A stretch of DNA of 64,000 nucleotides from Petrosia ficiformis. Its lineage: Eukaryota; Porifera; Demospongiae; Haplosclerida; Petrosiidae. Under the pieces are notes generated by a model. That model was given only the letters and a program-made list of their open reading frames with translations. It did not search any database and was not told the DNA's origin. Location of the stretch: contig OX345636.1 of the NCBI GenBank assembly GCA_947044365.1, positions 55,097,746-55,161,745 of the forward strand, written 5' to 3'. The position numbers and the translations under genes are program-made. Positions within the stretch are counted from its first letter, which is position 1. Each line of letters opens with the position of its first letter. Of this stretch, positions 25,639-37,514 are shown in pieces.

Positions 25639-26133
25639 CACAGAAATAAAAATAGATAGATAGATACATACACAGAAAGAAAGATAGGTAGATATATGTA
25701 CATACTTGCTCATCATATAATGTGCTCCATGTGATTTATATTTATGAGGTGATATCATTGTAGCTGATGCATTAGTAAGATCACAAAGCAGACCTTGACA
25801 CGACTCTTCTCCAACAGAAACAGAAGTTGTGATCTGGTGAACAGCTTCTTGTAGAACTTTCTTGGCATCTTCATACTTACCTAAATACATACAAATGCAT
25901 ATATAAATGAATACCGTCGGGACGGGACCCTCGCCTACGTGGCAAGGTAATACAAACTATAATTTCGAAATATAATATGCCAAAAGATTATAATTATCAT
26001 TGCTCGTTTGTATGGTCATATAATAATGAGAATGTTTACTTCAGATTGTTTAGTTTGTGTATAAAACATGTTAAGTTATAAAACCGTACTGGCATGTTAG
26101 TTTTTATAATAATATTATAATAGATATAGATAT

Positions 26134-26174
<41 letters not shown>

Positions 26175-28724
26175 TATATAAACTAACATGTCACTACTTA
26201 TTACTTAGTATGATTATACTAGTCTCTTCCTTGTCTATACTATAAGTCTTACATTTTAGTCTCTGTATTATCTGAAAGAAGAAAGAAAGATCCTCAATTC
26301 GTCTTGTGAAATATTCCACAAAGACAGCATAGACAGGTCCTCAAAACTGCTGACGTTCGAGTAACGTGCACAGCACATGACTTGAAATTGAAATAGGCGG
26401 AGTTTGAAAGTAATGGAGAATGCTTGGAGCCAGTACTCGATGTTGTAGCAACCACTACCCAAATTTTGTTTGCTTTTATGTAGTGCTTTGCTAGCGATAG
26501 TCATGATACAGGAGTAGTTATGTTTTGATGTGTCCAGATGCCTCCACGAGTCTTCTCAAGTCTGGAAACAGTAATCGTGAGTTATAAACATTGTGATAAC
26601 TTTATAACCGAAAGGTTTAAGAAGAATTCCTACGTTATTTTTTTTCCTTGTATAATTTGAAGTCTACCAGTACCTCTTTTGAAATGTCAATGTTTTTATT
26701 TTTCCAGAAAAATTGCTAACACACACACAGACACACAGATACACAGACACACAGACACACAGACACACAGACAAAACGATTACCGTACCCTTCCGCCTAC
26801 GCTACGCGGCGAGGGTAATAATATTATACATAAACTATACATATATATACATTATATATATACATATACATACATACTGTATATACTGTGGCGCCGGAAA
26901 TAGTTCGTCCACCCACGTAATTTACATTAGATGTAATACAAAACCACTTTATAAAAACACATGATCAGTTATGCCTACGAATAATATAACATGCGCAGTA
27001 CTATCAAAACAATCAGTTTCCTGCTATCAAAACTGCTTAAACCTAGTTCAGTTTCTGGTGCCACTGCATGTACATACATACATACATACATACATACATA
27101 CCCTCATCGGCTAGCTCTCTTGCTCTTTTGAGTGCACGAGTAGCTAGAATTCTGTTTCTTTGTGAATCTAGTTTCTAGCTTGCTTCTCTGGGATCTGATG
27201 TTATCTATAATTAGTCATGAATTATTCATGATTGATTATTACCTGTTCTCTGGAGTGTGAGATAACACTCTACAGTGTCCATTGCTGATGTAATGACATT
27301 AAAATATACTATTTGACATGATACTATATTATCAGGTCCAGGAGCTGGTACTGGAGGAAGTTTAAACTCAACTAATATGTCTCTTTGCTCCTCTGAGTGT
27401 AAATCACCCATGGACACTTCACAACTGAAGTGACAAATGTATGGATGAATGGGTAGATAGATAGATAGATTAGCGTATGAAGGACGGATGAAAAAATATA
27501 TAAAAGTGTAGATGAATGGATAGATAAATAGATAGATAGATGGATAGATGAATGGACAGATGAATGGGTAGATGAATAGATAGATAGTTTATCTTACATT
27601 CTTTTCTCTGTTTTCCATGTTATTTTCTTCAATGTGTGTACATTAGTGATGATATTATCTCCACAAACATTCATTTTCACTGTTATATTTTGACTGACAA
27701 CACTGAACAGTCCACCCAGACAATCTACAAATGACTCAGGAATCTACAAAATAAATGACAGTACACGATAAAAAAGTCACTTATTAATATCATATTAATT
27801 ATTATTTTAACAAGCTATAGAAATTACACCAGTTGTAGTAGATAAACTCCCACATATCATTACATTACCTTCTCTGCAGAGTCAATATAATAATATACTC
27901 CACCACCTTGCGTAGACACTGACTCAAGAAGATAAGCATCGTGATTAGTACCCAATCCAAAAGTATATATAGTACCCTCAAAAGGCTAATGAGAATGTAT
28001 AATAATTTATATAATTATATTAAATAATGGGTTTGTGAATATATGACTTCTTACAGTTTTACCAGGAGACGGGTCTAGTAGGTTTCTCATCTGTTCCATA
28101 ATCCCTTCTCTGTTACTAATTCCAACATTTGCTAGGCTATTGTTTATTAATAGAACAGATGCAACTTGTGCCTTTTCACCAGTTCGTTCAATGACTTCCT
28201 CCATACCTACAAAGAAACAACATATTATAATAAACATTAATAATTACATTATACATAAATTAATTACCCTTCAGTAATCCACCACATAGATTAGTTGATG
28301 ATCCATCACGTATTGCTTTAACTATCACTTTAATCCTCTCTTTATTATCAGGAGTCATTTTAGTCAATGGAAAATCAAGTTTGACATTACTATCATGTTA
28401 CAACACATAATCTATCACACTCTTTCACTATAGAGGAATAAATATTAATTACTATTGGAATTGTGGGAGTGGCTGGCTTTTTTACAGCAACTTACATTGA
28501 TCAATTAAAAACTCAAGTGTCTCTTTAACTAGATCTAGCTTCTCTCCATGCATAGATTCACTCTTATCAATCACAGCTACTATATCTACTGGAGCTCGTG
28601 CTGTTGGTTCATAAAAAGGTGCTTTGAGAGTACAGACAACCCATCCATCTTGTCTTGTTGTTGGGGGATAAGCAGTAAACTCAGGTGTCCATTCAATAGA
28701 AATACGTTCACCTGTTCCAGCCAT
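25419..28724 (-). CDS. von Willebrand factor A domain protein, with a frameshift in exon 2
   Basis: Nine exons on the minus strand: 28724-28496, 28427-28268, 28206-28055, 27985-27869, 27743-27598, 27424-27243, 27167-27102, 25880-25706, 25530-25419; about 446 residues. The start MAGTGERISIEW has no signal peptide. The VWA domain begins with the metal-site motif DKSES (DIVAVIDKSES) and continues with LDFPLTKMTPDNKERIK, GSSTNLCGG and GTIYTFGLGTNHDAY. A beta-rich region follows, then a short helical C-terminus. Family knowledge: cytosolic VWA proteins usually mediate metal-dependent protein binding. Two oddities. About 2 bases are missing in exon 2 near 28391, shifting the frame. The usual TDG metal residue reads NNS in LLINNSLANVG. 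It is either decaying or has an assembly error. GATA microsatellites sit in its introns. Confidence 0.7.
25541..25690. repeat. GATA-type microsatellite
   Basis: Interrupted TAGA/GATA repeats in the last intron of the VWA gene. A second block at 27454-27595 lies in another intron of the same gene. Both create spurious Tyr/Leu/Ser-rich frames on the minus strand. Confidence 0.9.
26714..26775. repeat. ACAG/ACAC microsatellite
   Basis: Repeats of 'acacacag' type inside the large intron of the VWA gene; a TACA tract follows at 27068-27100. Confidence 0.85.
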
Positions 28725-29214
28725 TATTAATATAACATATATCACAGTACCTTTGCCTTTTTATAGAAACAAGAAATGACTAATTACATCATCTGCTCAA
28801 TTGAAGTTAGCCTCACTTCACTGTAAACCCCGCCTAGCGAAATTCTTTGTGAAATGTACAAGCGTTGGGTCGAAACTACCGCGGGTGGGGCTGGCTAGTT
28901 GATGCACAACTTTATCTCCATAACTGAACCACGTAGTATGAAAAGGTGTGGAATTTGAATTCTCTAGTTTGCTATAAATTTGGAATGAGAGGGTGCAGAT
29001 TGCCAGATATATAGCAAGTAAATTTTTGTGGTTAACTTGAAGATCGCGGGGCTGAATGCTAACTTCAGTTGAGTACATCATCTTTATAAAAGCTACAATT
29101 ATAAATAAAATTTCACACCCTTTTATACCATGTGGTTCAGTTATGAAGATAAAGAGATATAAATATGCTATATCATTTATAAAATACATTTTGGACTGAC
29201 TATAGTTTGTGGTC
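28725..29214. other. 5' flank of the VWA gene
   Basis: No gene or clear repeat is visible. This should hold the promoter of the minus-strand VWA gene, but I see no recognisable element. Confidence 0.3.
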
Positions 29215-29650
29215 CGATTAGAGAAACTGAATACTGAAATGCTCACAGTTGTTACAAACATTAAGATCACTAAGCAGAATGGACAGATAAATGGACAGAT
29301 GAATAGATAGACAGTTTATCTTTCATTCTTTTTACTTTTTCCATGTTATTTTCTTCAATGTGTGTACATTTTTGTTCAGAAACGTCGTTTGAAGAAACTG
29401 TGAGCAATTTAATATTCTCTAGAAACTCATGAATTCATGGTCTGTTTTAGATCAAAATATTGAATGTTTCCAATTGGTCCAACATTTATTCCAGATATAG
29501 ATAATGATGTCTTTAGTCGGTGTACAAAACATTTTTGTTTAAAAATGTCGTTGGTAGGAACTGTGAGCATTTTAATATTCTTGAAACTCTAAACAGACCA
29601 TGAACTTTATAATAGTTCATGCATGGTCTGTTTTTAGACCAAAATATAAA
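29215..29650. repeat. inverted copies of the 186-bp satellite
   Basis: Reverse-complement units with the same 'gaaactgtgagcatttta' and 'taaacagaccatgaac' elements as at 23.6-24.9 kb. At least two units are recognisable. They lie immediately 3' of the minus-strand Copia remains, the same relative position as in the plus-strand case. Confidence 0.75.
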
Positions 29651-29659
29651 TTTTATCCA

Positions 29660-31390
29660 ATTTAGTCGCTTTCATCTTCGGGCGTGTCATCAGATTCATT
29701 ACCTTGCATTTCATATTGTGTATTAACTTCTATCATATCAAACACATCAATAGTTTCCTCGGAGGATAATCCAAAGTCCATCTCATTAAAAATAACATCT
29801 CGTCTAATTACTAGCTTCTTCAACTTGTCGTCGATAACCTTTTAATTCTTGGCTATATCCGACAAAACGGAGTTCCTTGGACTTTTTGTCGAGGTTCTGT
29901 TTTTGGAATGTTAGCATAGGCTATGCAGCCAAATAATTCGAGATGAGTCACATTTGGCTTCCTTTCATACGACTTTTCATACGGTGTGATTGGTGTCTTA
30001 AATGCTGTAGTAGGCAATCAATTGCTGACGTAGGCTGCTGTAACTACTGCTTCTGCCCAGAAGAAATTCGGCAGTTTTGTAAGGGCAATCATCGTTCTAG
30101 ATGACTCCATTCATTCTCTCAGCTACTCCATTCTGTTGAGGTGAATGAGGGACTGCATGTCAGCTCATGCCGTATTCCTTTTGCCTTAAGGTACTTTTCA
30201 AACTCTCCTGTATTGTCTGTGTGCAAGGTCCCAATGTTGCATCCATTCTTATTAGTGACAGATTTTTCGAATTCCTTAAACATTTCAAATTTCTTCGACT
30301 TCTATCTCACTAGATACACTCTGCAAAAACGAGAAAAATCATCAATGAATGTAACGAAGTACTTTTTTCCACTAATTGACTTGGTATTCATTGGACAACA
30401 GACATCACTATGTACAAGTTGTAGTCGTCTGCTTGACTGAATTTTTCCATCTGCCTTGAATGGTTTTCTTTGCATATCTCCTTGTACACATCCTTCACAA
30501 AACGATAGATTATATACCCGTCATAGGAATTTTAACTCCTTTTGCTAAATTCTTGTTAACAATTATTTCTGTTTAAGATGGCCTATAGTTGTTGATGCTA
30601 CAGATTCAGTTCTTTTTTCTTGAACTACATCTGATGCTTGAATTGTAGAAGTAGGTTTACAATTCAGTTGGTAGAGTTTCTCTACGAGAGATCCCATAAC
30701 ACACAACTTTCCTTTAATTTGTTATTCTTAATCCACTTCTTTTCACAGAGCTTCACTGAAAGTAAATTGCAAGCAAGCTTGGGCACAAACAACTCATCAT
30801 GTATTATTGATTTTTGAATTTTTCCACCTAGGCCACATCTCATGTTCACATGAATATTTCCAGCACCTAACGCAAGAACGGTTCATCCATCACCCAATCC
30901 AACTTTCCCTGTTTAAATTCTTTATAATGTTTCAAGATGGCCATTTGATTCGTCATACGGCTAGTTGCATGCGAGTCTATAAGCCAATTTCCCATTTGTA
31001 CGTTCTTCACGGTTCCATGCGATGCAGCAATTACTACTGCATCATCAGTATCAGTGCCTGATGAGTCCAACTGTTCCTTAGCAGTTTTGATTTTATAAGA
31101 TTGTGAGCTGCTCGTCTTTCTCAAGTTGCAGACAGTCTCGTCAAAAATGTCCAATTTGTCCACCAAAGTATATATTGATCATTAGTCAAGATGCACTTTG
31201 AATCTTCGCTCAGCTTTAGTTTTTCATTCACAAGTGCTTGTTGTATGAAGCTAAGTGACAGGTTATCAGCTCCTCGGGCTGCTAAAGCAGTTACTAATGT
31301 AGCATAACTTTGTGCAAGGGATGATGTCACTATCATACTATATATATATAACATATATACCTCACTATATACTCTACTGACCATGCTATA
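29660..31390 (-). pseudogene. degenerate Ty1/Copia gag-protease-integrase
   Basis: Read on the minus strand from 31390: gag remnant (SYATLVTALAARGADNLSL), a protease-site relic NWLIDSHATSRMTN (normally DSGAT), a GCVQGDMQRKPF integrase zinc-like segment, integrase motifs LVHSDVCCP, YFVTFIDDFSRF and HTDNTGEF, then an acidic linker ending near 29670. Several stops and frame changes interrupt it. Reverse transcriptase and RNase H are missing. It complements the plus-strand fragment at 23.2 kb, which holds only the pol end. Confidence 0.8.
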
Positions 31391-33168
31391 CTGTACTATA
31401 CTGTAGTTTGATGTTCATGTACTATACAAGTTAGTATACAAATTGAATAAAACATATCTGCATATGTAAGCTCATAATTCACTAGAACACATTATCCCAA
31501 TTAGAATGTGAAAAATGGAATTTTTTAGTGGTTTATGATAGAAACAGATAGTTATATGCATTAGATGATGAAGATTTGCACTCAAAAAGCATTTATGATA
31601 GCTACAAGTAGTTGTATCTTGTATACAGGAAAATATAGGGCTAAATACGTATTCATATAATAATAATTACTGTGGTATGGGGAACCCACAAGTGAAGTGA
31701 ACAAAAGAACACACAAACACATGCAGTACGAGTCTAGAGAGATGCACCATGATAGAAAAATTAACAAACTGTTCTGTGATTTACAGGTAATTGATATTGA
31801 TATTGTATATATACCATGGATAGTTGTGACACATATACTGAAAATTTTTAAACAGTCTTCAAGTTTTACATGGTAAAGACAACAGTTCATCAGCTCTAGT
31901 TCTATACAACCACTCCCCCATGTACCACTCTACCTACCCCACAAAAGAAAAATAAATATCCTGTTCGGCCACTAATAACACTTGTAGTAAACTAAAATCC
32001 AACTAATAATTAAATTTGCTTTGCCATCACAAAAATGATTTAATTAAATGTAAGAGCATATGTATTGTGACTACATTCATACAGAATTCAAAAGTGTTTC
32101 TCAACATTCAGTTATGCAAACATGTTGTAGTACATTTTACTTTCAATTAGAAACATAATAATCATGTTTTGATTGAAAGATAAATCATTTTGTACACACA
32201 CAATCACATCATTACACAGTCGAACTGCAATCATAATATTTTATTTGCAATGAAAGTAGGTGCACACTTTGTAATAAACTTAAGAGTTTCTTGTCTATCT
32301 TCATGAAGAGAATGTCAGCTCTTAAAGTGACCCATATCAGCAGTACCACAATCTAGACAAATAAACCAATAATACATACACTGCAAAAACAAAATCGTTA
32401 AAATAAATATTTTATTGTTAGTAATTTTCAAGGATTTAACAATTAGACAGTTATTCAGATTGTTATGGATTCATCATGCTTAAGGCCATAGCTACTTTGT
32501 ACATACACCAGTTAATTAAAGCAGTATAATTTTAGGGAGTTGTCTACTCATATTTCATTATTAAATTTTTCATACCAAGAATTAACTAAATCTGGTAGTG
32601 TTTGGCCAACAAAAGGTTTGAAAACCTGCAAAAACATAATTAAATTTTAATTTATTCTAGTGTACATTATTATACTTGGTGCACATTATGTCATAGTAAC
32701 ATCACTGATGTAGCCACAACAACCTGTATCACAAACTATATTGAAATTTATGCTATTCCTTGCAACTGTACTAACCAATAAATTGGTTATTTTAACAATT
32801 TAATTTTGCAGTGTAGGCAATTATAAATTTTTGAAACATGTAGAACAAATCTATCCTAATTATGTAAATACAAATGTTATAATTAATAAAAAAAAGTACA
32901 GAAAACAAATCAACCACCATGCACACACAGTGGCGTAGTAAGCACTGGAAAATTGGGGGGGCTGAGTGGCGGCGCACAAAGTGCGGCGCAAAAAATTTTT
33001 TGGTTTGTTAATTATTCATGAGGGGTGTGGATAATTATGACGTATTAATTATCTCAAAAATAATAATTATCTGCGCAATAATTAGAAATTCGGAAGTTTA
33101 GCAATTAATTAGTAGTGGTTTCACTGCTGTTCTTATCTACAAGACACGATGATAGACTTAATTAAACA
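31391..33168. other. duplicated-unit flank and MITEs, no gene seen
   Basis: 31370-32220 is similar to 6300-7370 upstream of gene A. A MITE occupies 32379-32813. From 32934 a 'cagtggcgtagtaag' end begins a hAT-like repeat with GC-rich sequence to about 33010. Nothing else is recognisable. Confidence 0.4.
32379..32813. mobile_element. Tc1/mariner-like MITE flanked by TA
   Basis: The ends CACTGCAAAAA and TTTTGCAGTG are inverted and flanked by TA on both sides. A subterminal 'gcaactgtactaacc' motif is shared with the copy at 36567-36943. No coding capacity. The TA target site suggests a Tc1/mariner-type source. Confidence 0.65.
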
Positions 33169-34450
33169 TTACTGATTGTGTAAAAAGTTGTTGCAGTCTT
33201 GGAGAAAGGGGCTCAAAATTAATGACTGTAATTTTATGTCTTCATAATGTTTGGGGTCAATATTGGTACGTTCAGCATGACACCAGGACTCACAAGCAAC
33301 CCACAACACCTCTTCCGTGTTGCATGTACATCCACATGAATAACACTGAGTGTCAGTGTCAGTATCACTGCTAGAATTATCTGAAATGTTTGTAATTATC
33401 ACTCACACCATCTTGGTTATTTTCATACTTCAGATCTTGTACATCAAGAAATTCACCAAAGTCACTAAACCACATAGCTATTGCTTCAGGAGTGCATGAT
33501 TTAGCACATGCTAGTTCTAGAGGTTCTGGAATTCTTAAGGTGGTACTAGGGAGTGGGCGGATGCGACTCCAATCAGTTTCAAAATTGAATATTATATAAT
33601 ATGACTCTAACCTGGTGTAATAGCAACCTTCAAATCTTTCGATCAGCTTTATATTGTCCTGTAATTGAAGAAATATTGTTAAAATTGACATTTTTCCAAT
33701 TAACATAAGTACAAAACCACAAAAGCCACGCCCACCATACATGGCGTGCACCAAGTACAATGTATTTTCAGAAAAGTTACGAAGCCGTTTTCTGCAAATT
33801 CATTTTACTTTTAAAGTTACAAGAGGCTAAAGAAAGCTGAATTCTGTAGCTTTTCACTGAAACCATAAAATTTACCTTTCTAGACACTACCAAACTCCGA
33901 TCTTTCTCAGAGAGCAACTACAGTTACCCCGCCATTGTATTATGTTTAGCTTTGTTTCTTATCAGTCAAAACATTTAGGCTCAATAATTATACCCCCGGG
34001 TGGGTGTGGCTTCCAAAAAATACAGAATGGAACCAGCTTGTATGCAGCAAGAAGCTTGCAAGACTAGAAACTGATTGGAGTAGCATCCGCCCACGGAAAA
34101 GACTACAACCTTAAGGAAACTTCCAGGTTCCTTTGCTAGCTTCCTCCATTTTTTTTCCTGGTTTACAGTCCTTAAATAAATTGGAACTCACATCTTTTTC
34201 AACTATTTTTCTAACCATCTCTAATACCTGTTCACTTCTTTGTCCATAACCAATTGTATTCATGTTAAAAGTTTACTGGACAGGTTGCTTCTCTTCTGCT
34301 GGAGTGAGATCTGGTAGGGGTCCCGATTTACGTCTAATTTCAATTCCTCCTGATACATAATCAAACAGGGTATTCTTGGTATATATACCATATTTAGATG
34401 CAGCTTCATGATAAGACAGTTACTTCTACTTAATGTCTTTAATAGCTGTA
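33169..34450 (-). pseudogene. pogo/Tigger-like transposase split by a MITE
   Basis: Minus strand, 5' part at about 34450-34115: helix-turn-helix motifs YHEAASKYGI, NTLFDYVSGG and EIRRKSGPLPDLTPAEEK, with stops. The reading then stops at the TTAA of an inserted element and resumes at 33538 with RIPEPLELACAKSCTPEAIA and MWFSDFGEFLDV. A donor near 33404 leads to an exon near 33380-33185 with a PHD-like Cys pattern (CYSCGC, then CESWCHAE). The catalytic DDE core is missing. The arrangement fits the pogo-like transposases with a zinc finger that I know from invertebrates. Non-functional. Confidence 0.7.
33539..34110. mobile_element. TTAA-flanked MITE, copy 1
   Basis: The left end GGTGGTACTAGGGAGTGGG and right end ACTACAACC are related inverted ends, flanked by TTAA at 33535-33538 and 34111-34114. 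The first 45 bases ('ggcggatgcgactccaatc') recur inverted near the right end. The TTAA duplication points to piggyBac- or Kolobok-type mobilisation. It sits inside the pogo transposase coding sequence. Confidence 0.75.
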
Positions 34451-34489
34451 ATCAAGTACTTTTCACTCCAACATTTTTTTTGCCATTTC

Positions 34490-34542
<53 letters not shown>

Positions 34543-35917
34543 TTTTATTCAAAGCATTAAGCCTTCATTGACCTATTTTAAGTTTGAATGTATTAAACAG
34601 TCATCATACTTGCAGCTCTATAGCACAAACTATTAATGACCATTATAATTATGTATATATATTTATAGCGAACTATATACAAAGTCATTATTTATACAAT
34701 GACAAGCAATGTTAATGACACCCAGTTTACATAGTGTCTTGAAATATGCTCTCCGACATTAGTTCACAATTTGAAATTTACTTTTACTATTATTTTAAAG
34801 ATTTATGAAATTATATTTATGTCCCTTGTCTACGCAAAAAATGTAGCCAAACATGATTTTTTTTTACCTGCTGAAAACATTCAAAATCCAGAGCATAAAA
34901 TTCATGTATTTCTTATATCCACATGTAAACTTCACACGTAAACTTATGGGCAGGAGGCACTTCCGCCTGTATTGAAAGTCAAGTAGCACCTACTCTGCTC
35001 GAAACAGGAGGTCCTTCTTTTGTAGTAGCTGCAAGCAATAATACTAGCACAAAAACACGTGGCGGCCTTGGCTCTCAGCAAACTGGTGCTACAGAGCTTC
35101 CAAATGTCCGTATACAAAGGATTTCAGTTCCGTTCCGTAACCACACCCTCCATATCTCTTTCAATTTTGCAACAGAGACATATTCGAAATTATTATAACC
35201 ACACCCACCTTGATCATCACAAATGCAGCTTCTTTGCAACTTTCTGGACCTCCTAGAGCAATCTAACACTCAACTCAACCTTGCTTACCAATTACTGCAA
35301 GCACAGCATCCACTCAAGTCTGCAAGTGAATGGTATTTTTCACTTATTCTCCAACATCCCTTTCTCTCTCACTAGAACCAGCTAGAAAGCAAGTCTAATA
35401 CATCACACATACATCAACATCCCATTCTGATCTCCTTTTACTTTTATTTTATTTTATTTTTTTAAGTACCCTAAGCTAACTTCAAAGTAACATCAAAGGG
35501 CGGACACTTGAATCAAAGCACCGCCCGACCACATCCAACAAAGCGTGGGCGTTTTTGACAATAGAATGCCGACATGCCGCCACCACATTGGCATACTCTT
35601 GTAATCTACAGTAATTTGGGGCGTGGTACATCCAAGATCCCGTGAATTGCAGTTTGAATTCAGTATTCTATTTAAGTTGGATACACTTCCTCTCTGACAG
35701 GATGTTGTAAAATTACAACATTAAAAAACTGAAAGGGTTATAAACTATTATATGGAGGGTGTGGTTACGGAATGGGAATCAACTGAACTGAAATCCTTAA
35801 TAGAGACTTTACCCTACCGCTACGCTGTAATATGGATGCGCAGTCAACTTTGGTGGTTTCCTGTTGTTACATAAATTTACTCACTCTGGTTGACGTTCCG
35901 TTTTCTCTTTGCAAAAG
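34451..35917. other. 5' flank of gene B with AT microsatellite and inverted repeat
   Basis: An (AT)n tract lies at 34494-34538. 'aggatttcagttccgttccg' near 35125 returns inverted near 35755-35800, giving a possible MITE of about 680 bp. No gene seen. The sequence immediately upstream of gene B is not similar to that of gene A beyond about 10 bases before the ATG. Confidence 0.4.
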
Positions 35918-37458
35918 ATGACGAGCTTTACCCTTCTTGTTTTATTTGGTTGTCTTCATGTGTGTACTACCTATGCTGACAAAACACGTTATACTAATGA
36001 GTGGATTGTTGAAGTTAAAGGAGGACCTGAAGTTGCCGATGAGATAGCACAAAGGCATGGTTTCACGAATCTTGGAAAGGTGACTATAATTTGCAAAATG
36101 ATAATCGTGGCAATCATTGCCACTTTGCGATATATTGTAGTGCAGATAGTAGGACACAATAATTTAAATACAGAACAAGTAGTTTATTGTCCAATTTGAA
36201 TTTGAATTATGCAATACTGTATATATGTATATATTAGGCCTGTGCAATAATGATATAATCTATATCTAGGTAAATTAAGTCAATTTATCTGGATAAATGA
36301 TATTATCTCGATAATAATATGTGATTATATATTAATATATATATATATATATATATAATATATATATATTATATATATATATATAATTATATATATATAT
36401 ATATATTTATTTATTTATTTATTTTTAGTTGCAACTAATTACTTTTGCATCATGAAGAATTAATATCCAACTCCTTGCATAAATAATTGTATATAATGTA
36501 TCAAAGAGTATCAAGGTTTAACTCTACAATCCTGGATCCTTATATATAGGAGTATATAATGCCATACACTGCAAAAATTAAAATGCTGAAATAACCAATT
36601 TATTGGTTAGTACAGTTGCAAGGAAATTTTTTTGTAGTTTATCATACAGGTTGTTGTGGTTACATTTGACATTATGTGCACCAAGTATAAAAATGTATAA
36701 AAATTAAATTATGTTTTTGCAGGTTTCCAAACCTTCTGCACAATCTCTTTAAGTGGTTAATAAAGTAAATTCTTAGTATGAAATATACACTATATATTGC
36801 TTCAACTAATTGAATGTATGGTATTAAGAATGTGTGAATCCATAACAATCTGACTAATAGACAGACTAAATAATCATTTTGTTAATCGTTGCAACTGTAC
36901 TAACCAATTAAATAGTTATTTTAACAATTTTGTTTTTGCAGTGTAGGATAGATTACACTGTGGACTCAGATATCCACTACTCTTAAAGATAACTATTTCA
37001 AAATTATGTAATAATTTATGGTGCAAGTATAAACGCCAAAAAAGATTCTTTTTTGCTAACAGAATATACTATTCTTGAAGTGTAAGTGATAGTGTTATTT
37101 TGTGGTATATAGTTTTTTGATATGCATTATAAAACATTTTGTTTCCAGTAAACTAGTTCACTTATAATTATCTATTTATGCTTTTGGGAAGAAATTACCT
37201 TTTTATGATAATTTATCAAAATGTTTAAAATCTGCAACAATGACAACACTATATATACATTGTAAAAATTAAACAGTTATTTTAACCATTATTTGGTTAC
37301 TGGAGTTTCAATGCATAATAAATAGTATGCTTGTGAGGTATAAATTCTCATACAACTATCTGTGGAGAACAATGTTATTTGTTGACAAATTCCACAACTT
37401 TGTACTTAAAAAACAAATAATAAGATTTTTAAAAACATTTGTGTATATACATATATAT

Positions 37459-37514
<56 letters not shown>

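Noticed and set aside
25419..25703. Open frames full of YLSIYLPTYLS on the minus strand
   Set aside because: GATA microsatellite translation. Only the end of the 25419 frame (25530-25419) is a real exon.
26714..26775. ACAGACAC repeats considered as a CRISPR-like array
   Set aside because: Simple microsatellite without spacers, in a eukaryotic intron.
29660..31390. Copia remains considered as an endogenous retrovirus
   Set aside because: Domain order gag-protease-integrase and the RNase H end type are Ty1/Copia; no envelope or primer-binding site was seen.
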